Assembly: GCA_019912905.1 (NCBI GenBank)
Contig: JAIOHO010001028.1
Span: 1-14,459, forward strand
Source: Anaerolineae bacterium
GTDB taxonomy: Bacteria > Chloroflexota > Anaerolineae > Aggregatilineales > Phototrophicaceae
Length of the DNA: 14,459 nt
Direction: 5' to 3'
The position numbers and the translations under genes are program-made. Shown piece after piece: positions 1 through 7,502 of this stretch. A model generated the notes under the pieces. It was not told the DNA's origin. It made no database searches and saw only the letters and a list, made by a program, of their open reading frames with translations. Position 1 is the stretch's first letter. Every line of letters starts with the position of its first letter.

Positions 1-324
1 GGCGTCGTCCGCATAATCGACCGGGCGGCGAACAGCCGCTTCGGAGTCCAGAAAAATGGTATGATGCGCTTCGATTTTAGCCCACAATCCCCGCAGCGCC
101 GCTGCCAGGCTCGACTCGTTGTGGACCGCTTCGACGTGCTCTCCCCACAGCAGCGAAGCCGACCAGCCGACGGCGACTTCTGACACCGGGTAGGCGGTAA
201 GGGTCAGCACGGCATCCGCGCTGTGCGCATGGGAAATGTAGCCGATGGTCGCCTGCCATGCCAGCCAGCCCGTGTCCAGCCGTTTCAGGATGGGCCGCTG
301 ATGAAAGGTTTCGTCATTCGTCAC
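1..324 (-). CDS. Unrecognised protein, N-terminal 108 codons (runs off left edge)
   Basis: An open frame on the minus strand runs without a stop from a GTG at 324-322 to the window edge (108 codons). The translation begins VTNDETFHQRPILKRLDTGW (V read as Met) and continues with a tryptophan-rich, mixed polar/hydrophobic sequence ending ...RRPVDYADDA at the edge. I do not recognise a family, signal peptide or membrane segment. The start is chosen because an AAGG stands nine bases upstream; no ATG in this frame is available, and the ATG a few bases further in is in another frame that soon stops. It lies 30 bases after the Uma2 stop, in the same frame and on the same strand, so it is probably the last visible member of the Clp-Uma2 transcription unit. 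The C-terminus is not in the window. Existence is well supported by the clean frame and similar base use; function is unknown. Confidence 0.6.
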   Translation of the reverse strand, partial: MTNDETFHQRPILKRLDTGWLAWQATIGYISHAHSADAVLTLTAYPVSEVAVGWSASLLWGEHVEAVHNESSLAAALRGLWAKIEAHHTIFLDSEAAVRRPVDYADDA

Positions 325-354
325 TGCCAGATGCCTTGCTTCCTGCTCACGGTT

Positions 355-963
355 TCATGCCTCGTCCGTCGCCCAGGCCGGCAAACTAAAAATCGTGGCG
401 ACGGTCAGTGCTTCCAGCCCGGGGAACAAGGCACTGGTGTCGATGACTTCCTCCGGTTTCTGATAGATGCGCATGGTGGACTGATCGCGGCGGTACTGGT
501 GCAGCGATTGTCTGCCCGGTTCCGGGTAAGCGACCCAGACCTGTTCCGCGCCTTTTTCCAGATAGATCAGGATCTTTTCCTGCACATCGACCGCTTTGTC
601 ATTGGGCGATACGACTTCTACTGCCAGATCGGGTACGCCGGGAAAGGGCTTGCGGAGGTCAAAACCGGCAGGAATATTCTCACGCCGAATAAACGAGACA
701 TCCGGCACGAACGAATGCCGCAGCGATCGCGGGTCGGAATGCATCAGGTAGGTCAGGCCATCGGTAAAAACTGCGCCGAGTCCATGCTCGCTGGCAAAGG
801 GATCGAGCGTACGAAAGAAATTGCCGATTATGATCTGATGCAGCACCCCGGCAGCGGTCATCTCGATAAGCTCCCCGTGGATGATTTCGACGCGCGTATC
901 CTCGCCCATGTCGAGCAGGTCATCGAGGCTGATTGCGGTTTTTTCGTGCGGTAGGTCGGCCAT
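355..963 (-). CDS. Uma2 family protein (DUF820, PD-(D/E)XK nuclease fold)
   Basis: A protein of 202 residues in the Uma2 family, whose members have a restriction-endonuclease-like fold. The family layout is clear: an N-terminal segment with RVEIIHGEL (24-32), a first conserved acidic motif VPDVSF (86-91), the central motif PDLAVEVVSP (111-120) with D112 and E116, then K130 and Y134, followed by a VWVAYP strand (142-147). These match the family's D...ExK-type catalytic pattern, so the nuclease site looks intact. In-frame codons run up to 1032, but that start would overlap the upstream Clp gene by 47 bases. The ATG at 963 has AGAGGGTGA just upstream and sits 22 bases after the Clp stop, so it is preferred. 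Uma2 genes are scattered and often multi-copy in Chloroflexota and Cyanobacteria, and their cellular role is poorly known. Family call is firm; activity and substrate are not. Confidence 0.88.
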   Translation of the reverse strand: MADLPHEKTAISLDDLLDMGEDTRVEIIHGELIEMTAAGVLHQIIIGNFFRTLDPFASEHGLGAVFTDGLTYLMHSDPRSLRHSFVPDVSFIRRENIPAGFDLRKPFPGVPDLAVEVVSPNDKAVDVQEKILIYLEKGAEQVWVAYPEPGRQSLHQYRRDQSTMRIYQKPEEVIDTSALFPGLEALTVATIFSLPAWATDEA

Positions 964-985
964 CGGATTTGTCACCCTCTGTGGG

Positions 986-3235
986 CTACCCTTCCACCGT
1001 ATATGCTTTGCCATCTTCGGCGACGGCGGCAAAGGTCAGGCCGCTGCCGTCGGCGTCGATGCGCACCTGAGTCCCCGCCGGGGGATTGGCCCGCAGCAGG
1101 AAATCCGCCAGTGGTTCGCGCACGAAGCGCCGGATGAGCCGCTGGAGCGGGCGTGCGCCGTATTCGGGCTGGTCGTTCTGCGCCAGCAGCCACTGCACCG
1201 CTTCTTCGCTGAAATCAAGCGCCAGGCCGCGATCCTGCGCCATCTTGCCTTCCTTCTTCAACATCAGCTTGAGGATGTCGTACAGGTCTTCGTTGGTCAG
1301 CGCGCTGAACATGATGACTTCATCGAGGCGGTTGAGGAATTCGGGGCGGAAGAAGTCGCGCACCTGATCCATGGCCTCATCGCGCACTTCATCGGTGATG
1401 ACGGGCACAGCCAGGTGCTGAGAGCCGAGGTTACTGGTGAGGATAATCACCGTCTCGGTGAAGCGGGTGGTGTTGCCGCGCCCGTCGGTCAGGCGGCCTT
1501 CTTCGATCATTTGCAGCAGAATATCCAGCACGCGCGGGTGCGCCTTCTCGACTTCATCGAACAGCACGATCGTATAAGGCTGCTGGCGGACGCGCTCGGT
1601 GAGCTGGCCGCCTTCTTCGCTGCCGACATAGCCGGTCGGGGAGCCAATGAGCCGGTTCAGGCTGCTGTCGTCCTGAAACTCGCTCATATCCAGTGGCAGC
1701 ATCGCCTCCTCGTTGCCGAACATGAACTCGGCCAGCGCGCGCGCCAGTTCCGTTTTGCCGACGCCGGTTGGCCCCAGGAACAAGAACGCGCCAATCGGAC
1801 GGCGAGGGTCCTTGAGGCCCACCCGCGCCGTTTTGATGGCTCGGCTGACCGCCAGCACCGCTTCGTCCTGCCCGATGAGGCGTTCCTTTAAATGCTCAAC
1901 CATGCTGGCGTAGCGCATCCGTTCATCTTCGCCCAGCTTGCTCACCGGGACGCCGGTCATCTGGCTGGCAGTCAGGGTGATGTCTTCGGCATCCAGCTCG
2001 GAATGATTCTTTATGTCGGGCTTAAAGGCCAGGTGGGTCTGTTTGCTCATGTTGACCATCGCCGCGGTTCGGTGCAGCAGGCGTTCAGCACTGCGGGGCA
2101 GGGGAGTCCCGCCCAGATAACGCTTGGCGAGCCGCGCCGTGAGCAGCAGGGCTTCGTCGGCGATCTGAAGCTGGTAATCGGCTTCCAGGTGCGGCTTGAG
2201 GATGCGCAGAATTTCGATAGTTTCCTCGACGGAAGGTTCCGGCACGCGCAGGATCTGGCTGTTTTCGGCCACCGCCATCACACCGGCGAGCCGTTGATTG
2301 TATTCGACGTCGGTCGTGGTGGCGATGATGATCGGGTCATCTTCCAGAAAAGCTTTTTGCACCTGCGGCGTCGATTTGGTGAAATCTGCTTTGACCGGCC
2401 CACCGAAAAAGCGATGCAGGTGCGGAATAAACAGGATGCCGCCGCGAGCCTTGCTCAGCCCGGCGCGCATCGCCTGATGATCGTTGTCGAGCAGAGCCGT
2501 TTCGTCGATCTGCACCAGGCTGGTGATGCCGTTGGGTCCCTTGCCCTCGGAAATCAGCAGGCCGAGACTGTAGGCCAGAGTGCGCTTGCCCACGCCGTCC
2601 GGCCCAACCAGGATGATGTGCCGGTTGATGGACTGCGTCAGGATGTTAATCATCTCGCGCAGCAGGTCCTCACGAAAATAGACCGCGCGCAGTTCACCGG
2701 CTTTGGCCGTCGCGACGATGTCCTGGGCGGTGCTGCTGCTCGGTTTGCCGCCATACTGCTGCTTGTCGCCCATAATGTCGGTCAGGGCTTTGGGGGTGAT
2801 GCCGTGCTGCCGCAGGATGCCGCTGGTGGTCGTCTGCGACGATTCGGCCAGCACCAGCAGTGCATGATCGGTATCGACGCGGACTTCTTCGCGGGCATTA
2901 GCTTCGCTGAGGGCGTCATCCACCAGGATGATCGTCTGACGCGACAGCGGAATGTTGCGGTTGCCTGCCGCCACAAAGTCTAGGCTGCCGTTCTGGTCGC
3001 GGGCACGCTCACAGGCCAGATAAACCTGCCGCTCCAGCCGCTGCACATCAACCCCTCGGCTGCTGGCGAATACCCCCAGGATGCGCGCCGCCGCGGTTTC
3101 TTTACGCCGCAGCAGGGCCAGCAGCACCATCTCTGGCATGACCGCCGGTTTGCGAAATTCGTCTTTGAGTGCGACGGCGTCGTTGAGCACCGCGTCCAAA
3201 TCTTTACCGATCAGATCGGGGTTGAGGGTTCCCAT
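986..3235 (-). CDS. Clp/Hsp100 AAA+ ATPase with degenerate first ATPase domain
   Basis: A two-ATPase-domain Hsp100 protein of 749 residues, shorter than ClpB (about 860). Residues 1-155 are a Clp N-domain. Domain 1 (about 175-420) keeps the fold but not the chemistry: its Walker A is GPDGVGKR (211-218, Arg where Ser/Thr is expected). Its Walker B reads ILFIPHLH (267-274), with Pro-His replacing Asp-Glu, and the usual double-Arg finger is replaced near 322-330. The coiled-coil middle domain of ClpB is absent. Domain 2 is complete: Walker A GPTGVGKT (488-495), pore loop GYVGSEEG (535-542), Walker B VLFDE (557-561), sensor-1 N602, Arg finger R636, and sensor 2 GARPL (693-697). There is no (V/I)GF/L loop of the kind used to dock ClpP between 605 and 630, so a ClpP-independent unfoldase or remodeller is inferred. 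ATG 3235 has AGGA nine bases upstream. It heads a unit with the Uma2 gene and the edge ORF. Confidence 0.9.
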   Translation of the reverse strand: MGTLNPDLIGKDLDAVLNDAVALKDEFRKPAVMPEMVLLALLRRKETAAARILGVFASSRGVDVQRLERQVYLACERARDQNGSLDFVAAGNRNIPLSRQTIILVDDALSEANAREEVRVDTDHALLVLAESSQTTTSGILRQHGITPKALTDIMGDKQQYGGKPSSSTAQDIVATAKAGELRAVYFREDLLREMINILTQSINRHIILVGPDGVGKRTLAYSLGLLISEGKGPNGITSLVQIDETALLDNDHQAMRAGLSKARGGILFIPHLHRFFGGPVKADFTKSTPQVQKAFLEDDPIIIATTTDVEYNQRLAGVMAVAENSQILRVPEPSVEETIEILRILKPHLEADYQLQIADEALLLTARLAKRYLGGTPLPRSAERLLHRTAAMVNMSKQTHLAFKPDIKNHSELDAEDITLTASQMTGVPVSKLGEDERMRYASMVEHLKERLIGQDEAVLAVSRAIKTARVGLKDPRRPIGAFLFLGPTGVGKTELARALAEFMFGNEEAMLPLDMSEFQDDSSLNRLIGSPTGYVGSEEGGQLTERVRQQPYTIVLFDEVEKAHPRVLDILLQMIEEGRLTDGRGNTTRFTETVIILTSNLGSQHLAVPVITDEVRDEAMDQVRDFFRPEFLNRLDEVIMFSALTNEDLYDILKLMLKKEGKMAQDRGLALDFSEEAVQWLLAQNDQPEYGARPLQRLIRRFVREPLADFLLRANPPAGTQVRIDADGSGLTFAAVAEDGKAYTVEG

Positions 3236-3319
3236 GCGTGCTTGTCCTGTGGTGGTCTTGCATCACCTTAAAATTAACCCGAAACAGGGGCGGAAACAAG
3301 TGCGGTGTTTCGCGGTGCC

Positions 3320-3348
3320 TCATTAAGAAACGTGACCGCGAACGTCAA
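3320..3348 (-). promoter_or_regulatory. Predicted promoter of the Clp ATPase gene
   Basis: On the minus strand TTGACG (3348-3343) is followed 17 bases later by TAATGA (3325-3320). The -35 is 5/6 to consensus; the -10 is weak. The -35 overlaps the nagZ stop codon. Just past the -10, where transcription would start, CACCGC occurs twice ten bases apart (plus-strand GCGGTG at 3302-3307 and 3312-3317), which could be an operator. I see no CIRCE element. A second, poorer candidate (TTGTTT-17-TAATTT) lies closer to the gene. Confidence 0.4.
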
Positions 3349-4991
3349 TCTGCGTGCGAACCGGCAGGCAGGTCGGACGACAGGGTTTCCGGCAGGATGC
3401 CGCGCGCTGGGGCTGCGCCGAACAACACCGCGCAGGCTGACGGAACCGCAGGCGGCAGCGGGCTGTGAGTCAGGACGTAAGCGGCGACATCCGGGAACTG
3501 CTGCCAGTCATAGGGCGATGACAGAGCGACGACCGCCGTTTTTTCCGGCGGCAGCGCCCGCACCAGGGCCTGCTGCTGCGGGTTGTCGCTGGCGTTCTCG
3601 GTAAAGACGATGGCCGTATCGACCCGGCTGGCAATGTCCACCGCGCGGGCAATCTCATCGTCTGCCGGATGCAATGCCACCGCGGACCAGTGGATGTCGT
3701 CCCGGTACGTGCCGCAGGCCGCCTGGGTGTAATTGCGCGTCGCCAGGAAGATGACCGCCACGCTGCGATCCGGCGGGACCGGCAGCAGATCACCGTGATC
3801 GTAGACGACGGTCACCCCGGCCTGAAACAGGTCCGCGATGAGGGCTTCGTGCGCCTCTTTCTGGATGCGATCCGCTGCACTGGCCGGATCGAGCGGCTGC
3901 CAGTCCAGCAGGCCGTAGCGCGCCTTGGCATCGAGGATGCGCTGAGCGCTTTCGTGAATGCGCGCTGCGGGGATGTCGCCGCGCTGTACGGCGTCGATCA
4001 CGGCCTGGATCATGCGCGCCTGACTTTCCAGCCCAATCCCTGGTCCGACCGTCACCGCATCGGCCCCGGCCTGAATCGCCATGACCGCCGCTTGCGCATA
4101 GTCATACTGGCGATCGACCGCGTCCATATCAAGCGCGTCGGTCATCACGATTCCGTCGTAGCCCATTGCATCGCGCAGCAGTCCGCCAATCACATGCGGC
4201 GACAGGCTGGCCGGTAAATTTGCCTGCGGTTCGATCTCCGGGAACCAGATGTGCGTTACCATGATGGCGTCAGCGTTCTCGGCGCGCTCGAAGGGCACGG
4301 CTTCCCGCGCCAGCACCTGAGCCTGGCTGAAAGGCAGCACCGGCAGTTCCACATGCGAATCGCTGTCGGTGGCCCCGTGACCGGGAAAGTGCTTGAGCGT
4401 TGCCAGCACGCCGCCGTCCTGGAGGCCCTGAACGTAGGCCGCCAGCGCCTGCCCGGTGATTTCAGGGTCACTGCCGAAGGAGCGCCGCCAGATGATCGGG
4501 TTGTTGGGGTTCAGTTCGAGATCGGCCACGGGCGCGAGATTCATGTTGATGCCGACCGCGCGCAGTTCGTCGGCTACCGCCCGGCCTACAGCGCGCACCA
4601 GCGCCGGGTCATTGGCCGCCGTCAGCAGGGCAGGAGCGGGCAGCGTGGTGAAGCCATCGGTCAGGCGCTGCACGCGGCCCCCCTCCTGATCGGTGGCGAT
4701 CAGCAGCGGCACGCCGCCCGCCTCAGTGATCGCCTGCTGGTAGCTGTTGGTCAGGCGGGTGATGGCTTCAGGGGTGCCGATGTTGGAGTTAAACAGGACC
4801 AGCGCGCCGGGCTGCCAGCGCTGCAAAAAGTCGCGCCCGACTTCGGGAAGTTGCGCACCGTGAACCGTTAGGACGAACATCTGGCCGATCTGTTGTTCCA
4901 GCGTCAGTGACGGCTGCGCCGCTGTGATGCGGGCGCACAACAGCAAACACAGCAGCACGGCTGCGCGGGCGACCCCAGGAATGTTGGACAA
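3345..4991 (-). CDS. nagZ: Secreted GH3 beta-N-acetylhexosaminidase (NagZ-type, two-domain)
   Basis: A glycoside hydrolase family 3 protein of 548 residues that should release terminal GlcNAc from peptidoglycan fragments. Residues 8-25 are a hydrophobic signal-peptide-like stretch ending ITAA|Q, so it is probably exported; no good lipobox is present. The TIM-barrel domain (about 28-365) has DQEGGRV (101-107), the NagZ-specific loop KHFPGHG with D209 and H213 (200-213), and the nucleophile motif VMTDALDMD (282-290), with D285 the likely nucleophile. About 180 further residues form a second domain, as in the two-domain Bacillus enzymes and unlike the roughly 340-residue cytoplasmic NagZ of proteobacteria. 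The first possible start is a TTG at 4991, one base after the response-regulator stop; a GTG eleven codons in is the alternative but would shorten the signal peptide's n-region. The abutting genes imply one transcript and translational coupling. Function call is firm, start is not. Confidence 0.88.
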   Translation of the reverse strand: MSNIPGVARAAVLLCLLLCARITAAQPSLTLEQQIGQMFVLTVHGAQLPEVGRDFLQRWQPGALVLFNSNIGTPEAITRLTNSYQQAITEAGGVPLLIATDQEGGRVQRLTDGFTTLPAPALLTAANDPALVRAVGRAVADELRAVGINMNLAPVADLELNPNNPIIWRRSFGSDPEITGQALAAYVQGLQDGGVLATLKHFPGHGATDSDSHVELPVLPFSQAQVLAREAVPFERAENADAIMVTHIWFPEIEPQANLPASLSPHVIGGLLRDAMGYDGIVMTDALDMDAVDRQYDYAQAAVMAIQAGADAVTVGPGIGLESQARMIQAVIDAVQRGDIPAARIHESAQRILDAKARYGLLDWQPLDPASAADRIQKEAHEALIADLFQAGVTVVYDHGDLLPVPPDRSVAVIFLATRNYTQAACGTYRDDIHWSAVALHPADDEIARAVDIASRVDTAIVFTENASDNPQQQALVRALPPEKTAVVALSSPYDWQQFPDVAAYVLTHSPLPPAVPSACAVLFGAAPARGILPETLSSDLPAGSHAD

Positions 4992-4992
4992 T

Positions 4993-5844
4993 CTACTGGG
5001 CGGTTTCGCTCAGGCGGTAGCCGATGCCGCGCACGTTCACGATGAGATCGGCATCCTGACCAGCCTGTTTCAACTTGCGGCGCAGGTTGCTGACGTGGGG
5101 ACGGATCACCTCGCGCGCTTCCGCCTCATCCACCGTGTAACCGCGCACTTCGCGCACCAATTCGTGGCAGGACACGACCCGCCCCCGGTGAGCGGCCAGA
5201 TACAGCAGCAGATCGAACTCGGTCGGTGTCAGGTCGATCGGGCGGTCCCCGACGGCGATCTGATAGCGGCCCGGATAAATGGTCAGCGGCCCCAGTGTCA
5301 TGTTGGTGTTGAGCGATTCGGCCAGCGGATGCTCGATTCGCGGCGGCTCGTCCTCAAAATCCGCATCTTCCAGTGCCGCGCGGACCACATCCACGTCCGC
5401 CCGGGTAAGTTCGCTGACGTTGCTGCGGATGGCATCCAGCAGCGCACGGCGGCGTTTCAGATTGCGCGCACGTTCGACGCCGCGCGCGACGCTCTGGCGA
5501 ATATCCTGGCTGGAACTGGGCTTAATCAGATAATCGTGCGCGCCCAGGCGCAGGGCCTCGACCGCCGTGCCCAGGCTGGCATAGCCGGTCATCAGGATGA
5601 CGATAGCGTCTGGTGCCTGTTCCTTAATGCGCTTCAGTAATTCGACCCCGCTCAGACCGGGCATGCGGATGTCGGTCAGCACCACGTCATAATGATGCTT
5701 CTTCATGGTGTCCAGCGCTTCTTCCCCGCTGGCTGCCTCGGCAACGTTATACCCCACACGCTGCAAAGTCTTGCTCACTGAGTAACGGATGGCCCCCTCA
5801 TCATCCACAACTAAAACGTGGGCAGTTTCGTTTGTCATGTCCAT
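4993..5844 (-). CDS. Response regulator, receiver plus OmpR/PhoB winged-helix domain
   Basis: A 283-residue DNA-binding two-component regulator. The receiver (about 8-122) has the acidic pocket D14-D15, phosphoacceptor D58 in VLTDIRMPG, T86 in LMTGY and K108 in LIKP, so phosphorylation should work. Its MTGYASLGTAVEALRLGAHD stretch (85-104) resembles NtrC/AtoC-type receivers rather than typical OmpR ones. A charged, probably helical linker (about 123-180) is longer than usual. The C-terminal winged helix (181-283) has LTPTEFDLLLYLAAHRGRVV and ends VRGIGYRL, the OmpR/PhoB signature. No histidine kinase is adjacent on either side, so the regulator is an orphan in this window. The start ATG at 5844 has AGGCAGG about eight bases upstream; a second in-frame ATG at 5838 is possible. 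It has its own promoter and lies one base ahead of nagZ, which may therefore share its transcript. Confidence 0.92.
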   Translation of the reverse strand: MDMTNETAHVLVVDDEGAIRYSVSKTLQRVGYNVAEAASGEEALDTMKKHHYDVVLTDIRMPGLSGVELLKRIKEQAPDAIVILMTGYASLGTAVEALRLGAHDYLIKPSSSQDIRQSVARGVERARNLKRRRALLDAIRSNVSELTRADVDVVRAALEDADFEDEPPRIEHPLAESLNTNMTLGPLTIYPGRYQIAVGDRPIDLTPTEFDLLLYLAAHRGRVVSCHELVREVRGYTVDEAEAREVIRPHVSNLRRKLKQAGQDADLIVNVRGIGYRLSETAQ

Positions 5845-5885
5845 TGCACGGCCTGCCTGTTTAATCCTTCCTTATCTTTATCTTC

Positions 5886-5914
5886 AGCATACATAAATAG
5901 ACACAATTTTGCAA
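5886..5914 (-). promoter_or_regulatory. Predicted sigma-70-type promoter of the response regulator gene
   Basis: On the minus strand TTGCAA (5914-5909) and TATGCT (5891-5886) are separated by exactly 17 bases, about 40 bases upstream of the ATG. The region (about 5868-5945) is strikingly AT-rich compared with its surroundings. The heptamer GAAGATA occurs on the minus strand at 5925-5919 and again at 5885-5879, flanking the promoter 40 bases apart, with a partial third AAGATA at 5878-5873. These could be regulator-binding repeats, possibly autoregulatory, but that is inference. Confidence 0.6.
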
Positions 5915-5940
5915 ATCATATCTTCACCGAAACTCTATGA

Positions 5941-5950
5941 TAAACGTTTA
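5941..5950. repeat. Perfect 10-bp palindrome TAAACGTTTA at the end of tilS
   Basis: TAAACGTTTA is its own reverse complement. It includes the tilS stop codon and lies 27 bases upstream of the -35 of the response regulator promoter. It could be an operator half-site pair or chance; there is no following T-run, so it is not a terminator. Confidence 0.3.
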
Positions 5951-7345
5951 GGCCTGGGGGTGGGCCTTGAAGCGCAAATACACGACGGGCTGCATCGAGT
6001 CGCGCACGGCAAAAGTCTGGCTGATGATGGTCTCACCGCCGACGATCAGGGCTGCAATCTCACCCTCGACGGTCACAATCGGAACGCGGTCGCGCACCGC
6101 CTGGGGAACCTTGTGGTCGATCATCCACTTCTTGACTTTCTGGGTATGCCCGCCGAGACCCAGCGGCGCAAAACGATCACCGGGGCGGCGGGTGCGGATT
6201 TCGACCCGCTGGCCTACCTCGATCACCAGTCGGAATCCGGTGTCCAGCGGGAGCAGGCTGGTTTCCAGTATGTATGCGCTGCCGGGTAAGGGGGTGTCGC
6301 CCGGAATATGGATGGTCCTGGACTGGCCGGGCTGCATCCAGGGCTGACCTTCAGGCATCCGCAAGGGCGCATCGGAGCGTTCGAGAATGACCCTGTCGTA
6401 ATCCAGCCGCAGGCGAAAATGGCCCGGCAGCGGCATCTGCTGGCCGGTGGTGCCCGTCGAGGCCAGCTCGACCGCGCGGGTAATGTGGACGAAGGCCAGG
6501 TCCTGCCCGTGTAACTGCTGAACGCTCCATTGTATATAATGATGCTGCAATGCAGGGGGCAGGCCGCGAAAGACACGTTGAGGCAGGACGATGCGTTCAT
6601 CCTCCTGCGTGACATGCCCAACAATCGCGCCTTCGAGCTGCTGGCGGAGGTAATTCATATCGAGCGCGGCAGCATCCGCCAGACGGGTGAGAGCGGTGTC
6701 GATCTGCGGATTCCACAACCGCAGCCTGGGCAGCAGCTCCAACCGGATGGCGTTGCGCAGCAGATGGGTATCCGCATTGGTGGCATCCTGGCGCGGCTGC
6801 AAATCATGCGCACGGCAGTAAGCCTCAATTTCCCGGCGGGATACGCGCAGCAGGGGCCGGATCAGCAGCAGGTCTGCGTGGCCGGGCAGGGGGAGGCAGA
6901 CGGCCATGCCGGACAGACCCTGCAAGCCGCTGCCGCGAATGAGATGCAGCAGCACGGTTTCGGCCTGGTCGTCAGCGTGATGGGCGACCGCGACGGCGGC
7001 GGCTCCCACCTCACGGGCGACTCGTGCCAGAAACGCATAGCGGGCGACGCGGGCCGCATTTTCGACTCCGGTCCCGCCGTACATATCTTCAGGGGTGAGC
7101 GTCCCGATGGTGACGGGAACGCCCCACGACGCGCACAGGTCGGCGACGACACGCGCATCCTCGGCACTGGCCGCTCCGCGCAGGCCGTGGTCGAGCGTGG
7201 CCGCATGCAGGGCGTATCCGCCGCTCACATGCAGGCTGTGCAGCAGCGCCAGCGAATCCGCCCCACCCGAAACACCCACCACGAGCCGCTGGCCGGGGCT
7301 GACCCACTGCTGTACGGTTTGCGCGACCAATTCCGCTAACGACAT
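5948..7345 (-). CDS. tilS: tRNA(Ile)-lysidine synthetase
   Basis: TilS uses ATP and lysine to convert C34 of the CAU-anticodon isoleucine tRNA to lysidine, so that it reads AUA; it is normally essential. The 465-residue protein has the PP-loop GVSGGADS (24-31), DHGLR (52-56), the conserved HHADDQAET (122-130) with LLHLIRGSGLQGLSGM following, and the tRNA-contact region LLRNAIRLELLPRL (195-208). It also has the C-terminal TilS domain with RRPGDRF (386-392) and a KVKKW cluster (403-407). All domains of the long form are present. ATG 7345 is preceded by GGGAAGTGAAAG. It diverges from mreB across a 263-base gap and is followed by the regulator, which has its own promoter. Note that in many bacteria tilS neighbours hpt and ftsH; neither is seen here. 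Confidence 0.95.
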   Translation of the reverse strand: MSLAELVAQTVQQWVSPGQRLVVGVSGGADSLALLHSLHVSGGYALHAATLDHGLRGAASAEDARVVADLCASWGVPVTIGTLTPEDMYGGTGVENAARVARYAFLARVAREVGAAAVAVAHHADDQAETVLLHLIRGSGLQGLSGMAVCLPLPGHADLLLIRPLLRVSRREIEAYCRAHDLQPRQDATNADTHLLRNAIRLELLPRLRLWNPQIDTALTRLADAAALDMNYLRQQLEGAIVGHVTQEDERIVLPQRVFRGLPPALQHHYIQWSVQQLHGQDLAFVHITRAVELASTGTTGQQMPLPGHFRLRLDYDRVILERSDAPLRMPEGQPWMQPGQSRTIHIPGDTPLPGSAYILETSLLPLDTGFRLVIEVGQRVEIRTRRPGDRFAPLGLGGHTQKVKKWMIDHKVPQAVRDRVPIVTVEGEIAALIVGGETIISQTFAVRDSMQPVVYLRFKAHPQA

Positions 7346-7364
7346 CTTTCACTTCCCGATGTAT

Positions 7365-7370
7365 AGTATA
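7365..7370 (-). promoter_or_regulatory. tilS: Possible -10 element of tilS
   Basis: TATACT on the minus strand, 20 bases upstream of the tilS ATG, matches TATAAT at 5/6. No convincing -35 is seen 16-18 bases further up, so this is a weak or activator-dependent promoter if real. The leader would be very short. Confidence 0.35.
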
Positions 7371-7502
7371 GCCTGATTGCGGGATGTGTTTGGATTTCGG
7401 GTCAGGCTGGTCGTCCCCTGCTTCCATCCTCCCACGACTGGGTGTCAAGGCTTCTCCACTCGGGTACGGGGAAAAGGCACCTGGAGGCGGGTAGGGGAGG
7501 CG

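Noticed and set aside
964..1032. Longer start for the Uma2 protein
   Set aside because: It would overlap the Clp gene by 47 bases and add residues with no family similarity; the ATG at 963 has a good ribosome binding site.
881..2983. Two plus-strand open frames (881-1891 and 1892-2983) across the Clp gene
   Set aside because: Both are antisense to a well-supported Hsp100 gene and show no recognisable domain; they reflect the absence of stops in GC-rich codons.
6535..6540. TATAAT on the plus strand inside tilS, a possible antisense promoter
   Set aside because: No acceptable -35 at the right distance and no frame to express; the bases are explained by Tyr-Ile codons of tilS.
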